Positions 1 through 8,660 of a stretch of DNA of 64,000 nucleotides are shown piece by piece. Source of the DNA: Nocardioides sp. T2.26MG-1. GTDB taxonomy: Bacteria; Actinomycetota; Actinomycetes; Propionibacteriales; Nocardioidaceae. Position 1 is the first letter of the stretch; each line of letters opens with the position of its first letter. The stretch lies in NCBI RefSeq assembly GCF_950101795.1, contig NZ_CATNLZ010000012.1, positions 310,001-374,000 on the forward strand. The letters are read 5' to 3'. The position numbers were made by a program, and so were the translations under genes. A model generated the notes under the pieces. The model worked only from the letters and a program-made list of their open reading frames with translations, ran no database searches and was not told the DNA's origin.

Positions 1-1
1 C

Positions 2-316
2 CCGCTGGTGATCGGCGCCGGCGGCGGCCCCAAGACGTTCCGCTGGATCGCCGAGAACGCCGACGGCTGGATGACCACCCCCACCCAGGCCGACATCTCC
101 GCGAACATCGAGGCGCTCACGAAGGCCTGGGCCGATGCCGGCCGCGACGGCGCCCCCGAGGTCCGGATCCTGATCGCGTTCAAGCCCGACCCCGAGGACC
201 TGATGGCCTGGGCCGAGGCGGGCGCCACCGAGCTGATCTGGGGCGTCCCCGACAAGGCCCCCGACGAGGTGCTCGCCTCCCTCGACCGCCTCGCCGGGCG
301 CCTCGGCCTCGGCTGA
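2..316 (+). CDS. LLM-class flavin-dependent oxidoreductase, C-terminal part (partial)
   Basis: The reading frame is open from the left edge and ends at a TGA, so only about the last 104 residues are present. The segment with GAGGGPKTF, ADGWMTTP and a closing stretch on predicted risk-free barrel strands (ELIWGVPDKAPDEVLASLDRL is typical of the last helix) resembles the C-terminus of F420- or FMN-dependent luciferase-like monooxygenases, which use a TIM barrel to oxidise small organic substrates in the cytoplasm. The substrate cannot be told from this fragment. The gene is convergent with ileS and separated from it by a palindromic repeat. The family call is fairly safe; the cofactor (F420 versus FMN) is inferred from what is common in actinobacteria. 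Confidence 0.75.
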   Translation, partial: PLVIGAGGGPKTFRWIAENADGWMTTPTQADISANIEALTKAWADAGRDGAPEVRILIAFKPDPEDLMAWAEAGATELIWGVPDKAPDEVLASLDRLAGRLGLG

Positions 317-325
317 CGTGGGTCG

Positions 326-415
326 GGTGGTTTCGAGGCTCGTCGCTAGCGCTCCTCGCACCTCAACCACCGCGTCGGTGGTTGAGGTGCGAGCGAAGCG
401 AGCCTCGAAACCACC
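326..415. repeat. Dispersed palindromic repeat, two inverted copies
   Basis: The unit reads GGTGGTTTCGAGGCTCG, a short variable centre, then CACCTCAACCACC. A second copy follows in inverted orientation, so the whole 90 bp can fold into one long hairpin. It sits between two convergent genes and its last base is the first base of the ileS stop codon (read on the minus strand), so it may also act as a bidirectional terminator. Related copies occur at 9752, 10983, 13986, 18706 and 54949, with looser relatives at 13466 and 17096. Confidence 0.85.
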
Positions 416-3400
416 TACGCCCTGGTGACCGTGACGACCGGCTCGGGGCCGTCGGCCGACACGACCTCGTACGACGTCGCGAGGGTCTCGCCCGCGATCA
501 GCTGCTCGTGGGTGCGGGCCGCGGCCTGCACCTCCTCGGAGCCGCCGATGGTGAGCGCGATCCGGTCGGAGACGTCGAGGCCGGCGTCGCGGCGGGCCTG
601 CTGGACCGCGCGCACCAGGTCGCGGGCCAGGCCCTCGGCCGCCAGCTCGGGCGTCACCTCGGTGTCGAGGACGACGAACCCGCCGCTGCGCAGCACGCCG
701 GTGGCGCTGGCGTCGTCGGACGAGCCGGCGACGGTCTCGAGGGTGTACTCCCCGTCGGCCAGCACCAGGCCGCCGGAGGTCACGGTGCCGTCCTCGGCCA
801 CCGACCAGTCGCCGGACTTCGAGCCCTTGATCGCCGCCTGGACGTCCTTGCCCAGGCGTGGGCCGGCGGCACGGGCGTTGACGGTCAGCCGCTGCTCCAC
901 GCCGTACGCCGAGGCCTCGGGCGACTCCGCCGCGAGCAGCCGGACCTCCTTGACGTTGACCTCGTCGCGGACGATCGCCTCGAACCCGCCCAGCGCGGCC
1001 GGGTCGTCGACGACCACGGTCAGCCGCGACAGCGGCAGCCGGTTGCGCAGGTTGGCGGCCTTGCGCAGCGCCGAGGTGGCCGAGCAGACCTCGCGGACCT
1101 GGTCCATCGCGGCGACGAGCGCCTCGTCAGCCGGCAGCTCCTCGGCCAGCGGCCAGTCGGCCAGGTGCACCGAGCGGCCGCCGGTCAGCCCGCGCCAGAC
1201 CTCCTCGGTGGCGAGCGGCATCAGCGGCGCGGTCGCCCGGCAGACGACCTCGAGCACCGTGTACAGCGTGTCGAAGCCGTGCGCGTCGCCCTCCCAGAAG
1301 CGGTCCCGGGACCGGCGGATGTACCAGTTCGTCAGCACGTCGAGGAACGACCGCGTCGCGTCGCACGCGTCGGCCACGGCGTACGCGTCGAGCGACCCGG
1401 TCATCTCGGCGACGAAGTCGCGCAGCTTGGCGAGGATGTAGCGGTCCATCGGATGCGCGGAGTCGGTGCGCCGCTGCGCGTCGTACCCCTGACCGCCGCC
1501 CGCTGGATCCTGGGCGGCGTTGGCGTAGAGCTGGAAGAAGTACCAGCTGTTCCACAGCGGGATCAGCACCTGGCGCACCGAGTCGCGGATGCCCTGCTCG
1601 GTGACGACCAGGTTGCCGCCGCGCAGGATCGGGCTCGACATCAGGAACCAGCGCATCGCGTCCGCGCCGTCGCGGTCGAAGACCTCGCGCACGTCGGGGT
1701 AGTTGCGCAGCGACTTCGACATCTTGTTGCCGTCGGAGCCGAGCACGATGCCGTGGCTGATGCAGTTCTCGAACGCCGGCTTGTCGAAGATCGCCGAGGC
1801 GAGGATGTGCAGCGTGTAGAACCAGCCGCGCGTCTGGCCGATGTACTCGACGATGAAGTCCGCCGGGAAGTGGTGCTCGAACCACTCGCTGTTCTCGAAG
1901 GGCACGTGGACCTGGGCGAAGCTCATCGAGCCCGAGTCGAACCACACGTCGAGGACGTCGGAGACGCGGCGCATCATCGACGTGCCGGTCGGGTCGTCGG
2001 GGTTGGGTCGGACCAGGTCGTCGACGTAGGGCCGGTGCAGGTCGGGCTCGCCGTCGCGGTTGCGCGGGAGCGTGCCGAAGTCGCGCTCGATCTCCTCGAA
2101 GGAGCCGTAGACGTCGATGCGGGGGTACGTCGGGTCGTCGCTCTTCCACACCGGCACCGGGGAGCCCCAGAAGCGGTTGCGGGTGATCGACCAGTCGCGG
2201 GCGTTCTCCAGCCACTTGCCGAACTGGCCGTCCTGGATGTGGTCGGGCACCCAGTTGATCTGCTGGTTGAGCTCGAGCATCCGCTGCTTGAACGCGGTCA
2301 CCTCGACGAACCACGACGAGACGCCCTTGTAGATCAGGGGCTCGCGGCAGCGCCAGCAGTGCGGGTAGCTGTGGTCGTAGGTCTCGCGGCGCAGCAGCAC
2401 CGTGCCGGGGGTCACCGACCCCGTCTCACCCGCGCCGGTGGTCGCCGCCTTGAGGTGGTCGATCACCTGCAGGTTGGCGTCGAAGACCAGCATGCCTTCG
2501 TACTCGACGACCGGGAACGTGAAGCGGCCGTCCTTGCCGACCGGCATCACCGCCTCGATGTTCTCGCGGTCGGTGACGATCTTGTCGTCCTCACCGAAGG
2601 CGCCGGCGGTGTGCACCAGCCCGGTGCCGTCGGTGGTGGTGACGAACTCGGCCGGCACGACGCGGAAGGCGTTCTCGTGGCCCAGGTAGTAGGAGAACGG
2701 CGGGGTGTAGGTCAGCCCGACCAGCTCCGAGCCCGGCCCGCGCCACACGACCTCCGGCGCCTCACCGAGCTCGCGGGCGTACGCCGACAGCCGCGCGTCG
2801 GCCAGCAGGTAGCGCACGCCGTCGACGGCGACCACGACGTACTCGATGTCCTCGCCGACCATCACGGCGAGGTTGCTCGGCAGCGTCCACGGGGTCGTCG
2901 TCCAGACGAGCAGCTTGACGCCCTGGAACTCGCCGGGAGTGCTCACCTCGTAGCCGACCGTGACCGCGGGGTCCTGCCGCACCTGGTAGACGTCGTCGTC
3001 CATCCGCAGCTCGTGGTTGGACAGCGGGGTCTCGTCGTTCCAGCAGTAGGGCAGCACCCGGAAGCCCTCGTAGATCCAGCCCTTGTCGTAGAGCTGCTTG
3101 AAGGCCCAGATGACCGACTCCATGTAGTCGGGGTTCATCGTCTTGTAGTCGTGCTCGAAGTCGACCCAGCGCGCCTGGCGGGTGACGTACTCGCGCCACT
3201 CGTCGGTGTACATCAGCACCGAGGAGCGACAGGCCTCGTTGAACACCTCGATGCCGAGCTCGTGGATCTCGTCGGTGGTCTTGATGCCCTTGAGCCGCAT
3301 CGCCTCGAGCTCGGCGGGCAGGCCGTGGGTGTCCCAGCCGAAGCGCCGCTCGACGCGCTTGCCGCGCATGGTCTGGTAGCGCGGGATCAGGTCCTTGACG

Positions 3401-3627
3401 TAGCCGGTGAGCAGGTGGCCGTAGTGCGGCAGGCCGTTGGCGAACGGCGGGCCGTCGTAGAAGACGAACTCGTTCGCGCCGTTCTCACCCGGGTCGCGCT
3501 GGTCGATGCTCGCCTGGAAGGTGTCGTCGGCCTTCCAGTACGCCAGCACCCGCTCCTCGATCGCGGGGAACCGCGGGGAGGACGGGACGGCGTCGGTGCC
3601 GGCCGTCGAGACCTTGGGGTACGTCAT
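415..3627 (-). CDS. ileS: Isoleucyl-tRNA synthetase
   Basis: Cytoplasmic class I aminoacyl-tRNA synthetase of 1070 residues that attaches isoleucine to tRNA-Ile. The HIGH signature appears as HYGH at residues 68-71 after [10 protein letters not shown], and the KMSKS loop is intact ([14 protein letters not shown]). Between them lies the large CP1 editing insertion. Length and sequence fit the eukaryote-like IleS found in actinobacteria, a class often less sensitive to mupirocin (family knowledge, not tested here). The ATG at 3627 is chosen because GGAGGA lies 8 nt upstream; the open frame continues upstream to about 3708 only because it reads through the T-box leader. Expression is very probably controlled by that leader. 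The stop codon abuts a palindromic repeat. Confidence 0.97.
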   Translation of the reverse strand: MTYPKVSTAGTDAVPSSPRFPAIEERVLAYWKADDTFQASIDQRDPGENGANEFVFYDGPPFANGLPHYGHLLTGYVKDLIPRYQTMRGKRVERRFGWDTHGLPAELEAMRLKGIKTTDEIHELGIEVFNEACRSSVLMYTDEWREYVTRQARWVDFEHDYKTMNPDYMESVIWAFKQLYDKGWIYEGFRVLPYCWNDETPLSNHELRMDDDVYQVRQDPAVTVGYEVSTPGEFQGVKLLVWTTTPWTLPSNLAVMVGEDIEYVVVAVDGVRYLLADARLSAYARELGEAPEVVWRGPGSELVGLTYTPPFSYYLGHENAFRVVPAEFVTTTDGTGLVHTAGAFGEDDKIVTDRENIEAVMPVGKDGRFTFPVVEYEGMLVFDANLQVIDHLKAATTGAGETGSVTPGTVLLRRETYDHSYPHCWRCREPLIYKGVSSWFVEVTAFKQRMLELNQQINWVPDHIQDGQFGKWLENARDWSITRNRFWGSPVPVWKSDDPTYPRIDVYGSFEEIERDFGTLPRNRDGEPDLHRPYVDDLVRPNPDDPTGTSMMRRVSDVLDVWFDSGSMSFAQVHVPFENSEWFEHHFPADFIVEYIGQTRGWFYTLHILASAIFDKPAFENCISHGIVLGSDGNKMSKSLRNYPDVREVFDRDGADAMRWFLMSSPILRGGNLVVTEQGIRDSVRQVLIPLWNSWYFFQLYANAAQDPAGGGQGYDAQRRTDSAHPMDRYILAKLRDFVAEMTGSLDAYAVADACDATRSFLDVLTNWYIRRSRDRFWEGDAHGFDTLYTVLEVVCRATAPLMPLATEEVWRGLTGGRSVHLADWPLAEELPADEALVAAMDQVREVCSATSALRKAANLRNRLPLSRLTVVVDDPAALGGFEAIVRDEVNVKEVRLLAAESPEASAYGVEQRLTVNARAAGPRLGKDVQAAIKGSKSGDWSVAEDGTVTSGGLVLADGEYTLETVAGSSDDASATGVLRSGGFVVLDTEVTPELAAEGLARDLVRAVQQARRDAGLDVSDRIALTIGGSEEVQAAARTHEQLIAGETLATSYEVVSADGPEPVVTVTRA

Positions 3628-3830
3628 GGGCGATTTCCTCCGCTGCGTCGTCGTCACGTGAGGACGACGTGTGCCGCGGTACCACCTCACTTGCCCCCTG
3701 CTGACCAAGGAGCCACTCGTTCACGGCTGTGACGGGCCTACCCGTCCGGTTCTACTGAGCGCTCCCCGACCGTGGGACAGCGCCGTTCTTCCGGAGGCTC
3801 GCCGCTGATGACGGCTCGAACGCCTGTGGG
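3628..3830 (-). promoter_or_regulatory. Translational T-box riboswitch of ileS, ultrashort stem I
   Basis: Read on the minus strand. A candidate -10 TACGCT lies at 3839-3834. Stem I is tiny (3815-3812 pairs with 3804-3801) with loop UCAUCAG, which holds the Ile codon AUC at 3809-3807. A perfect stem III, GACGGG/CCCGUC, lies at 3746-3731. The antisequestrator has arms GUGAGG (3690-3685) and CCUCAC (3663-3658), the seven-base bulge UGGUACC (3684-3678), and GCG (3677-3675) pairing with CGU (3666-3664). The competing helix pairs UCCUC (3664-3660) with GAGGA (3640-3636), hiding the ribosome binding site. The U in UGGU fits the A discriminator base of tRNA-Ile. This matches the described actinobacterial ileS T-box class. 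Confidence 0.93.
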
Positions 3831-3933
3831 CACAGCGTACGGCGCCGCGCGGGTGCCCCGCGAATCGGATTCAGTGCACCGCTCTCGCCTGATTCCGCTT
3901 GCGGGGCCCGGACCATGCTGGTCGAGTGGTCCC

Positions 3934-4458
3934 ATGAGCGAGACCGAGCAGACCGACCGCCGCGACTACCGGCCCACCCACGGCGAACGCGACACGGTGC
4001 TGACCTACCTGCGCAACTATCGGATCACCTTCGAGATGAAGTGCGAGGGCCTGGACGCCGAGCAGCTGGCCCGACGCGCCGTACCGCCGTCGACGATGTC
4101 GCTGCTGGGGCTGGTCCGGCACCTGGCCCGGGTGGAGCACAGCTGGAACCGGCGGATCATGCAGGAGCACACGGAGCTGCCGAGGCTCTACTGGACCGAG
4201 GAGCAGCCCGACCTCGACTTCGACGGGGCCGTCGCCGACGACGCCGTCGTCGCCGACGCCTGGGAGTCGTGGCGGCGCGAGGTCGCCGACGCCGACGCGT
4301 GGCTGGCCGCCCAGGAGGACTGGGGCCGCGAGATCCCCGCTCACGGGGAGCCCACCGAGCTCCGCGACATCGCCGTCCACCTGGTCGAGGAGTACGCCCG
4401 GCACTGCGGCCATGCCGACCTGCTGCGCGAGTGCATCGACGGGCGCACCGGACAGTGA
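3934..4458 (+). CDS. DinB/DUF664 family protein
   Basis: 174-residue cytoplasmic protein of the DinB-like four-helix-bundle superfamily (DUF664, mini-circle protein type). The pattern is MSLLGLVRHLARVEHSWNRR near residue 52 and HLVEEYARHCGHADLLRECI near the end. The histidines in these helices are those that bind a metal in the family. Members are thought to be thiol- or metal-dependent transferases, often with mycothiol or bacillithiol, but most have no assigned reaction. The ATG at 3934 starts at the usual family N-terminus (MSETEQTDRRDYRPTHGERD); the open frame runs further upstream but overlaps the ileS leader. The gene is divergent from ileS and is followed directly by a fragment of a second copy. 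Confidence 0.85.
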   Translation: MSETEQTDRRDYRPTHGERDTVLTYLRNYRITFEMKCEGLDAEQLARRAVPPSTMSLLGLVRHLARVEHSWNRRIMQEHTELPRLYWTEEQPDLDFDGAVADDAVVADAWESWRREVADADAWLAAQEDWGREIPAHGEPTELRDIAVHLVEEYARHCGHADLLRECIDGRTGQ

Positions 4459-4474
4459 CCGACGCCGGCGAGCT

Positions 4475-4570
4475 TGCGACGTGATGCTGCACGTCCTCAA
4501 GGAGTACGCCCGCCACCTCGGCCACATGGACCTGCTGCGCGAGGCCGTGGACGGTCGCACGGGCGAGTGA
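4475..4570 (+). pseudogene. Remnant of a second DUF664 gene
   Basis: This frame encodes CDVMLHVLKEYARHLGHMDL followed by LREAVDGRTGE and a stop. It aligns end to end with the last 32 residues of the preceding gene (RDIAVHLVEEYARHCGHADL then LRECIDGRTGQ). Nothing upstream continues the homology, so it is the tail of a tandemly duplicated or formerly separate paralog after a deletion. An ATG at 4484 could start a 28-residue peptide, but no ribosome binding site is evident. It ends 11 nt before the dapD -10 box. Confidence 0.7.
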
Positions 4571-4594
4571 GGCCGGCGGCCTAGGGTGTACGCC

Positions 4595-5563
4595 GTGACC
4601 GCGACTCCCACCTCCGCCCCCCGACAGGCCTGGGGCTTCGGCCTCGCCACCATCGACGCCCAGGGCACCGTCCTCGACGTGTGGTTCCCCTCCCCGGCGC
4701 TGGGCGCGGTGCCGGGGGACGCCGTGACCCCCTCGGAGCTGAGCGCGCTGCAGGGCAGCGACAAGGACCGGGCGGTCACCCGCGACGTGCTGCTGGTGGA
4801 GATCCCGGACCTGCAGGCCCCGCCGGCGACGACCGAGGACGTGTGGCTGCGGCTGCACCTGCTGTCGTGGCGGCTCGTCGTACCCCACTCGGTGAACCTG
4901 GACGGCATCTTCGGGCTGCTCACCAACGTCGTGTGGACCAACTCCGGCCCGTGCCCGGTCGAGGGCTTCGAGGCGACCCGGGCGCGGCTGCGCGCCAACG
5001 GCCGGCACGTCACGGTCTTCGGCGTCGACAAGTTCCCCCGGATGGTCGACTACGTGCTGCCGACCGGCGTGCGCATCGCCGACGGCGACCGGGTGCGGCT
5101 CGGCGCCCACCTGGCCGAGGGCACCACGGTCATGCACGAGGGCTTCGTCAACTACAACGCCGGCACCCTCGGCGCGAGCATGGTCGAGGGCCGCGTCTCC
5201 GCGGGGGTCGTCGTCGGCGACGGCTCCGACGTCGGCGGCGGCGCCTCGATCATGGGCACCCTGTCCGGCGGCGGCAAGGAGGTCGTCTCCATCGGCCGGC
5301 GCTGCCTGCTGGGCGCCAACGCCGGCCTCGGCATCTCGCTCGGCGACGACTGCGTCGTCGAGGCCGGCTGCTACGTCACCGCCGGCACCAAGGTGACGCT
5401 CGTCGACGCCGTCGACGGCATCGGGCCGAAGGTCGTCAAGGCGCGCGAGCTCTCCGGCGCCAGCAACGTGCTGTTCCGCCGCAACTCGGTGACCGGGGCG
5501 ATCGAGGCGGTGCCGTGGAAGAGCGGCCGCATCGAGCTCAACGCCGCGCTGCACGCCAACTGA
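4595..5563 (+). CDS. dapD: 2,3,4,5-tetrahydropyridine-2,6-dicarboxylate N-succinyltransferase
   Basis: 322-residue enzyme of the succinylase branch of the diaminopimelate/lysine pathway; it transfers succinyl from succinyl-CoA to tetrahydrodipicolinate. The C-terminal half is a left-handed beta helix made of hexapeptide repeats ([20 protein letters not shown] through [20 protein letters not shown]), including the [12 protein letters not shown] and MVEGRVSAG segments typical of actinobacterial DapD. The N-terminal domain matches the longer actinobacterial form. The GTG at 4595 is chosen because TAGGGT at 4582-4587 would be a -10 box placing transcription start at the start codon (leaderless); a GTG at 4586 is in frame but overlaps that box. 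The partner dapC lies at 8661. The stop codon falls in a 12-bp tandem repeat. Confidence 0.95.
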   Translation: MTATPTSAPRQAWGFGLATIDAQGTVLDVWFPSPALGAVPGDAVTPSELSALQGSDKDRAVTRDVLLVEIPDLQAPPATTEDVWLRLHLLSWRLVVPHSVNLDGIFGLLTNVVWTNSGPCPVEGFEATRARLRANGRHVTVFGVDKFPRMVDYVLPTGVRIADGDRVRLGAHLAEGTTVMHEGFVNYNAGTLGASMVEGRVSAGVVVGDGSDVGGGASIMGTLSGGGKEVVSIGRRCLLGANAGLGISLGDDCVVEAGCYVTAGTKVTLVDAVDGIGPKVVKARELSGASNVLFRRNSVTGAIEAVPWKSGRIELNAALHAN

Positions 5564-5608
5564 CTCACCGGCTGGCTCACCGGCTGACTCACCGGCTGGC
5601 TCACCAGC
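5561..5608. repeat. 12-bp tandem repeat, four units
   Basis: Four 12-bp units alternate TGACTCACCGGC and TGGCTCACCGGC (the last ends AGC), so the array is also two 24-bp units. The dapD stop codon is the first three bases of the first unit. No function is evident; copy number probably varies by slippage. Confidence 0.85.
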
Positions 5609-5660
5609 GGTTTCACCCGACCCCCGACACTGGGCACATGGGGGCTGAGAGGGGCACGGC

Positions 5661-6623
5661 ATGAGGACGCGCACGGGCGTCGCGCTGCTGGGGGTCGCCG
5701 CCGTCGGCGTGGCCGCCGCGGTGGGGTACGGCGTGCTCGACCACGTCGCGCCGCTGCTGCAGGCCGACGAGTGCACCGCCACGGTCAACGGCCGCACGGT
5801 CAGCCTGACCCCGGAGCAGGCCGAGAACGCCGCACTGATCACCGCGGTGTCGGTGGGCCGCGGGCTGCCCGCCCGGGCCGCGACGATCGCGCTGGCCACG
5901 GCGTACCAGGAGTCCAAGCTCTACAACGTCGAGTCCGGCGACCGCGACTCCCTCGGGCTGTTCCAGCAGCGGCCGTCGATGGGCTGGGGCAGCGAGGAGC
6001 AGGTGCTCGACCCGTTCTACGCCACCAACGCCTTCTACGACGCGCTGGAGAAGATCGGCGACTACGAGTCGATGCGCGTCACGGTCGCGGCCCAGGAGGT
6101 GCAGCGCTCGGGCTTCCCCGAGGCGTACGCCGACCACGAGGCCGACGCCCGGGTGCTCGCCTCGGCGCTGACCGGCAACTCCAAGCACGCGTTCAGCTGC
6201 CGGATCGGGGACGCGCCGGAGCCGGAGAGCGACCGGCTGAAGGCCTCCGGGCTGACCCACCGGGCCGACGTCGTACGCCGCGAGGTCGGCGAGATGTTCG
6301 GCGACCCGCCCCTCGGCGGCTTCGAGCCGGGCGGCGTCACGACCGGGCACATGGAGGGCTCCGCCCACTACGAGGGCCGCGCGGTCGACATCTTCGTGCG
6401 CCCGGTGAACGCGGACAACAAGGTCCGCGGCTGGGCGATCGCGCAGTACCTCGTCGCGATGGCCGACCGGCTCGGCATCCAGCACGTGATCTTCGACGAC
6501 CGGATCTGGACCTCCGGCTCCTCCTCGGACGAGGGCTGGCGCGACTACGACCCGCCCGAGCGCTCCGGCGACCGGGCGATCCTCGAGCACCGCGACCACG
6601 TGCACGTCGACGTCTTCGACTGA
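5661..6623 (+). CDS. Secreted or membrane-anchored protein with lysozyme-like and ARB-07466-like domains
   Basis: 320 residues. The N-terminus (MRTRTG then a hydrophobic run to about residue 25) is a signal anchor, so the protein acts outside the membrane. Residues 45-165 contain AATIALATAYQESKLYN and SLGLFQQRPSMGWG, a lysozyme-like transglycosylase fold seen in many actinobacterial envelope proteins; the ESK segment holds the glutamate expected for catalysis. Residues 195-320 (GMEGSAHYEGRAVDIF-like core, then HVIFDDRIW and HRDHVHVDVFD) match the metal-binding ARB-07466-like C-terminal domain, which resembles D-Ala-D-Ala peptidase folds. A cell-wall hydrolase role is inferred. Such genes are often annotated only as hypothetical. 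ATG at 5661 has GAGAGGGGC upstream. Confidence 0.75.
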   Translation: MRTRTGVALLGVAAVGVAAAVGYGVLDHVAPLLQADECTATVNGRTVSLTPEQAENAALITAVSVGRGLPARAATIALATAYQESKLYNVESGDRDSLGLFQQRPSMGWGSEEQVLDPFYATNAFYDALEKIGDYESMRVTVAAQEVQRSGFPEAYADHEADARVLASALTGNSKHAFSCRIGDAPEPESDRLKASGLTHRADVVRREVGEMFGDPPLGGFEPGGVTTGHMEGSAHYEGRAVDIFVRPVNADNKVRGWAIAQYLVAMADRLGIQHVIFDDRIWTSGSSSDEGWRDYDPPERSGDRAILEHRDHVHVDVFD

Positions 6624-6664
6624 TCCCTGCCGCCGCCGGCGCCCGACGCGGCTACCGTGGGCTC

Positions 6665-6998
6665 GTGCTCTCGCGCTACGTGGCGGTCGTACTCCTCGCC
6701 GGCTCGGTCGCGGTCCTCGGCTCACCGGTCGCCGCCGCCGGACCGTGCACCGCGCCGACCATCCAGGGCACGAGCGGGGACGACACCCTGACCGGGGACC
6801 CCAGGGCGACCAGATCAGCGACGAGGTGACCCCCGCCGACGGCCAGGTGCTGGACGGCGGACCCGGCCGGGCGGCGACGACCGCATCATGGGTGGCGACC
6901 AGGACGACATCCTCAACGGCGGACCCGGCTGGGACACCGGCACCGGCTGGGGCGGCCACGACCGGTACGTGTCCGTCGAAAGGATCCGCCACCGCTGA
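6665..6998 (+). pseudogene. Frameshifted RTX-like calcium-binding secreted protein
   Basis: A GTG at 6665 starts VLSRYVAVVLLAGSVAVLG, a signal peptide ending near SPVAAAG, followed by TIQGTSGDDTLTGDP, the opening of an RTX/hemolysin-type repeat. The frame then breaks: GDQISDEVTPADGQVLDGGPG lies in the next frame, and GGDDRIMGGDQDDILNGGPG through HDRYVSVERIRHR and a stop lies in the third. The GGDDxIxGGxxDDxLxGG repeats bind calcium in intact family members. Two single-base indels explain the pattern, so this is either a decayed gene or a spot with two sequence errors. The whole ancestral product would be only about 110 residues. Confidence 0.7.
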
Positions 6999-7042
6999 CC
7001 GCTGTGGATGAGCGGCGGATCGTCGCGCTTCGACGTCTGGGA

Positions 7043-7459
7043 TCAGGGCGCCGCTGTGCGCAGGTCACGCTGTCGCAGGTCCGTGACGGCCGCGATCCGC
7101 ACGTAGTCCTCGTCGCAGTGCCAGACGGCGGTGTCATGGCGCAGCGCGACCGCCGCGATCAAACAGTCGGTCAGCGAACGCACGGTGTGACCGCTGCGTC
7201 GTACGGCGCGGGCCAGTGCCGCTGCACTCCGGAAGTCCCGCGTGATGTCGACAGGCAGGTCGTCGAGGGTGCCGAGCTGGTCCTCGATCCGCCGCACCAC
7301 GAACGGATCGGTCGGACCTGCGAGCAGCTCCATCACGATCGGCTCACACGTGGCGACCTCCGCCGGGCGGGTCGTCACCAGCTCACGGAACTGCACGTGG
7401 GCGCTGCTGTGCGTGCGCCGCAGGTGCTCGATCCACACCGACGTGTCGACCAGGATCAC
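7043..7459 (-). CDS. vapC: PIN-domain ribonuclease toxin (VapC family)
   Basis: 138-residue toxin. The PIN acidic residues are visible: D in [10 protein letters not shown] (residue 5), E in MELLAGP, D in [12 protein letters not shown], and D in [11 protein letters not shown]. VapC toxins are Mg-dependent endoribonucleases that cut tRNA or rRNA and are held inactive by VapB. The GTG at 7459 overlaps the antitoxin stop codon by 4 nt (GTGA), so translation is coupled. The longer frame upstream is the antitoxin region read out of frame. The target RNA cannot be inferred. Confidence 0.9.
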   Translation of the reverse strand: MILVDTSVWIEHLRRTHSSAHVQFRELVTTRPAEVATCEPIVMELLAGPTDPFVVRRIEDQLGTLDDLPVDITRDFRSAAALARAVRRSGHTVRSLTDCLIAAVALRHDTAVWHCDEDYVRIAAVTDLRQRDLRTAAP

Positions 7460-7665
7460 CAGCTGGCCGACCCGTCCGAGCGCAACTCGTCGAGATCGCC
7501 GTCCCAGCCGAGCCCCTCCAGGCTGAGCAGGCCCTCGCTGGTCGCGGTCGACCCGGCTGCGCGGCGCAGTGCGAAGTCGACGGCCTCGCGCTTGGTCTTG
7601 AGACGGAAGCGGCGCATCACCTCGGTGACGAGGGCCTCGTCGATGTCGATGTTGGTGCGCGCCAT
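7456..7665 (-). CDS. vapB: Type II antitoxin (VapB family)
   Basis: 69-residue antitoxin beginning [20 protein letters not shown], the classic VapB ribbon-helix-helix start, followed by [17 protein letters not shown]. The N-terminal half should bind the operator as a dimer and the C-terminal tail should block VapC. A possible -10 box TATCGT lies 6 nt before the ATG at 7665, so the pair may be transcribed leaderless and autoregulated at this promoter. It precedes vapC with a 4-nt overlap. Confidence 0.88.
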   Translation of the reverse strand: MARTNIDIDEALVTEVMRRFRLKTKREAVDFALRRAAGSTATSEGLLSLEGLGWDGDLDELRSDGSASW

Positions 7666-7745
7666 ACACCAACGATACACCTCGGCGGCCGGCGGGCTGT
7701 GGATGAGCGGCGGGCGGCGGGCGCCGATCCAGGCAGACTGCCACC

Positions 7746-8627
7746 GTGGACGTGACCGAGGTGCTGCGCGAACTGGGTGGCGTGGCCACCCGCGCGGTCC
7801 TGGTCAAGGCCACCTCCCGCCTCGAGGTGGACCGCGCCGTGGAGGCCGGCTCGATCCTGGTCCCGGCCCGTGGCCGCTACGCCTTGCCGACGGCCGACGA
7901 GGCGGTCACGGCAGCGCACACACGGTCGGGAGTGCTGAGCCTCACGAGTGCGGCACTCCACCACGGATGGGCGGTCAAGACCGTCCCGAACGAGCCGCAC
8001 ATCGCCGTCCCTCGCGCGCGCAAACCGCCCCGCAACGGCTGGGGACCGGTGCAGATCCACTACGTCGACCTCGATCCGGCCGACGTGGTCGGAGACATCG
8101 CGACCGGGAAGGTCATCACCCTGCTGCAGTGTCTGCGATCCCTGCCCTACGACGAGGCGCTCGCCGTCGCCGACTCCGCCCTCCGCGCCGGCGACCGGCA
8201 AGCACTGCGCCAGGCGGTCGCGCTGGCGCGCGGACGCGGCGCGGCGCGCGTGCGTCGGGTGGCGCGGGACGCTCGGGCCGAGGCCGCCAACCCGTTCGAG
8301 TCCTGCCTCCGCGCGATCGCCAACCAGGTGCCTGGTCTCAACGTGCAACCGCAGGTGCTCATCACCAGCGTCACGCCCTGGTGCCGCCCCGACCTCGTCG
8401 ACACGGATCTCCACGTCGCGCTCGAGGCAGACTCGTTCACCTGGCACAGCGACCGGCAGGCGCTGGCTCGGGACGCCCGGCGCTACAACCTGCTGGTCGC
8501 CGACGGGTGGTGGGTGCTGCGGTTCGCGTGGGAGGACGTGATGTTCGACGCCGGCTACGTGCGATCGGTGCTCACCCGCGTAGCCGAACTGGCGAAAGCC
8601 GCGGCGCACCATCCGTCGGCAGCGTGA
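7746..8627 (+). CDS. AbiEi-like antitoxin domain protein with DUF559-type nuclease-like C-terminus
   Basis: 293 residues starting at GTG 7746. Residues 1-60 form a winged-helix-like segment ([16 protein letters not shown], then [12 protein letters not shown]) as in the N-terminus of AbiEi-type antitoxins. The C-terminal third ([39 protein letters not shown] and [12 protein letters not shown]) resembles the very-short-patch-repair-like nuclease fold of DUF559 proteins, with the E, D and E residues in the expected order. Such proteins are common and multi-copy in Nocardioides-type genomes; the function is unknown. No partner toxin of the AbiEii type is adjacent. It is divergent from vapBC. Confidence 0.7.
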   Translation: MDVTEVLRELGGVATRAVLVKATSRLEVDRAVEAGSILVPARGRYALPTADEAVTAAHTRSGVLSLTSAALHHGWAVKTVPNEPHIAVPRARKPPRNGWGPVQIHYVDLDPADVVGDIATGKVITLLQCLRSLPYDEALAVADSALRAGDRQALRQAVALARGRGAARVRRVARDARAEAANPFESCLRAIANQVPGLNVQPQVLITSVTPWCRPDLVDTDLHVALEADSFTWHSDRQALARDARRYNLLVADGWWVLRFAWEDVMFDAGYVRSVLTRVAELAKAAAHHPSAA

Positions 8628-8660
8628 GTCGCTGGAGCGGGACGGCCTTTGCCGGTTTGG

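Noticed and set aside
3628..3708. N-terminal extension of IleS
   Set aside because: These codons are the T-box antisequestrator; the ribosome binding site supports ATG 3627.
382..3732. Very long plus-strand frame opposite ileS
   Set aside because: Shadow frame caused by high GC; no domain, and ileS on the other strand is certain.
7617..8612. Minus-strand 331-codon frame over the AbiEi-like gene
   Set aside because: Antisense shadow; the vapB start and the plus-strand gene explain the region.
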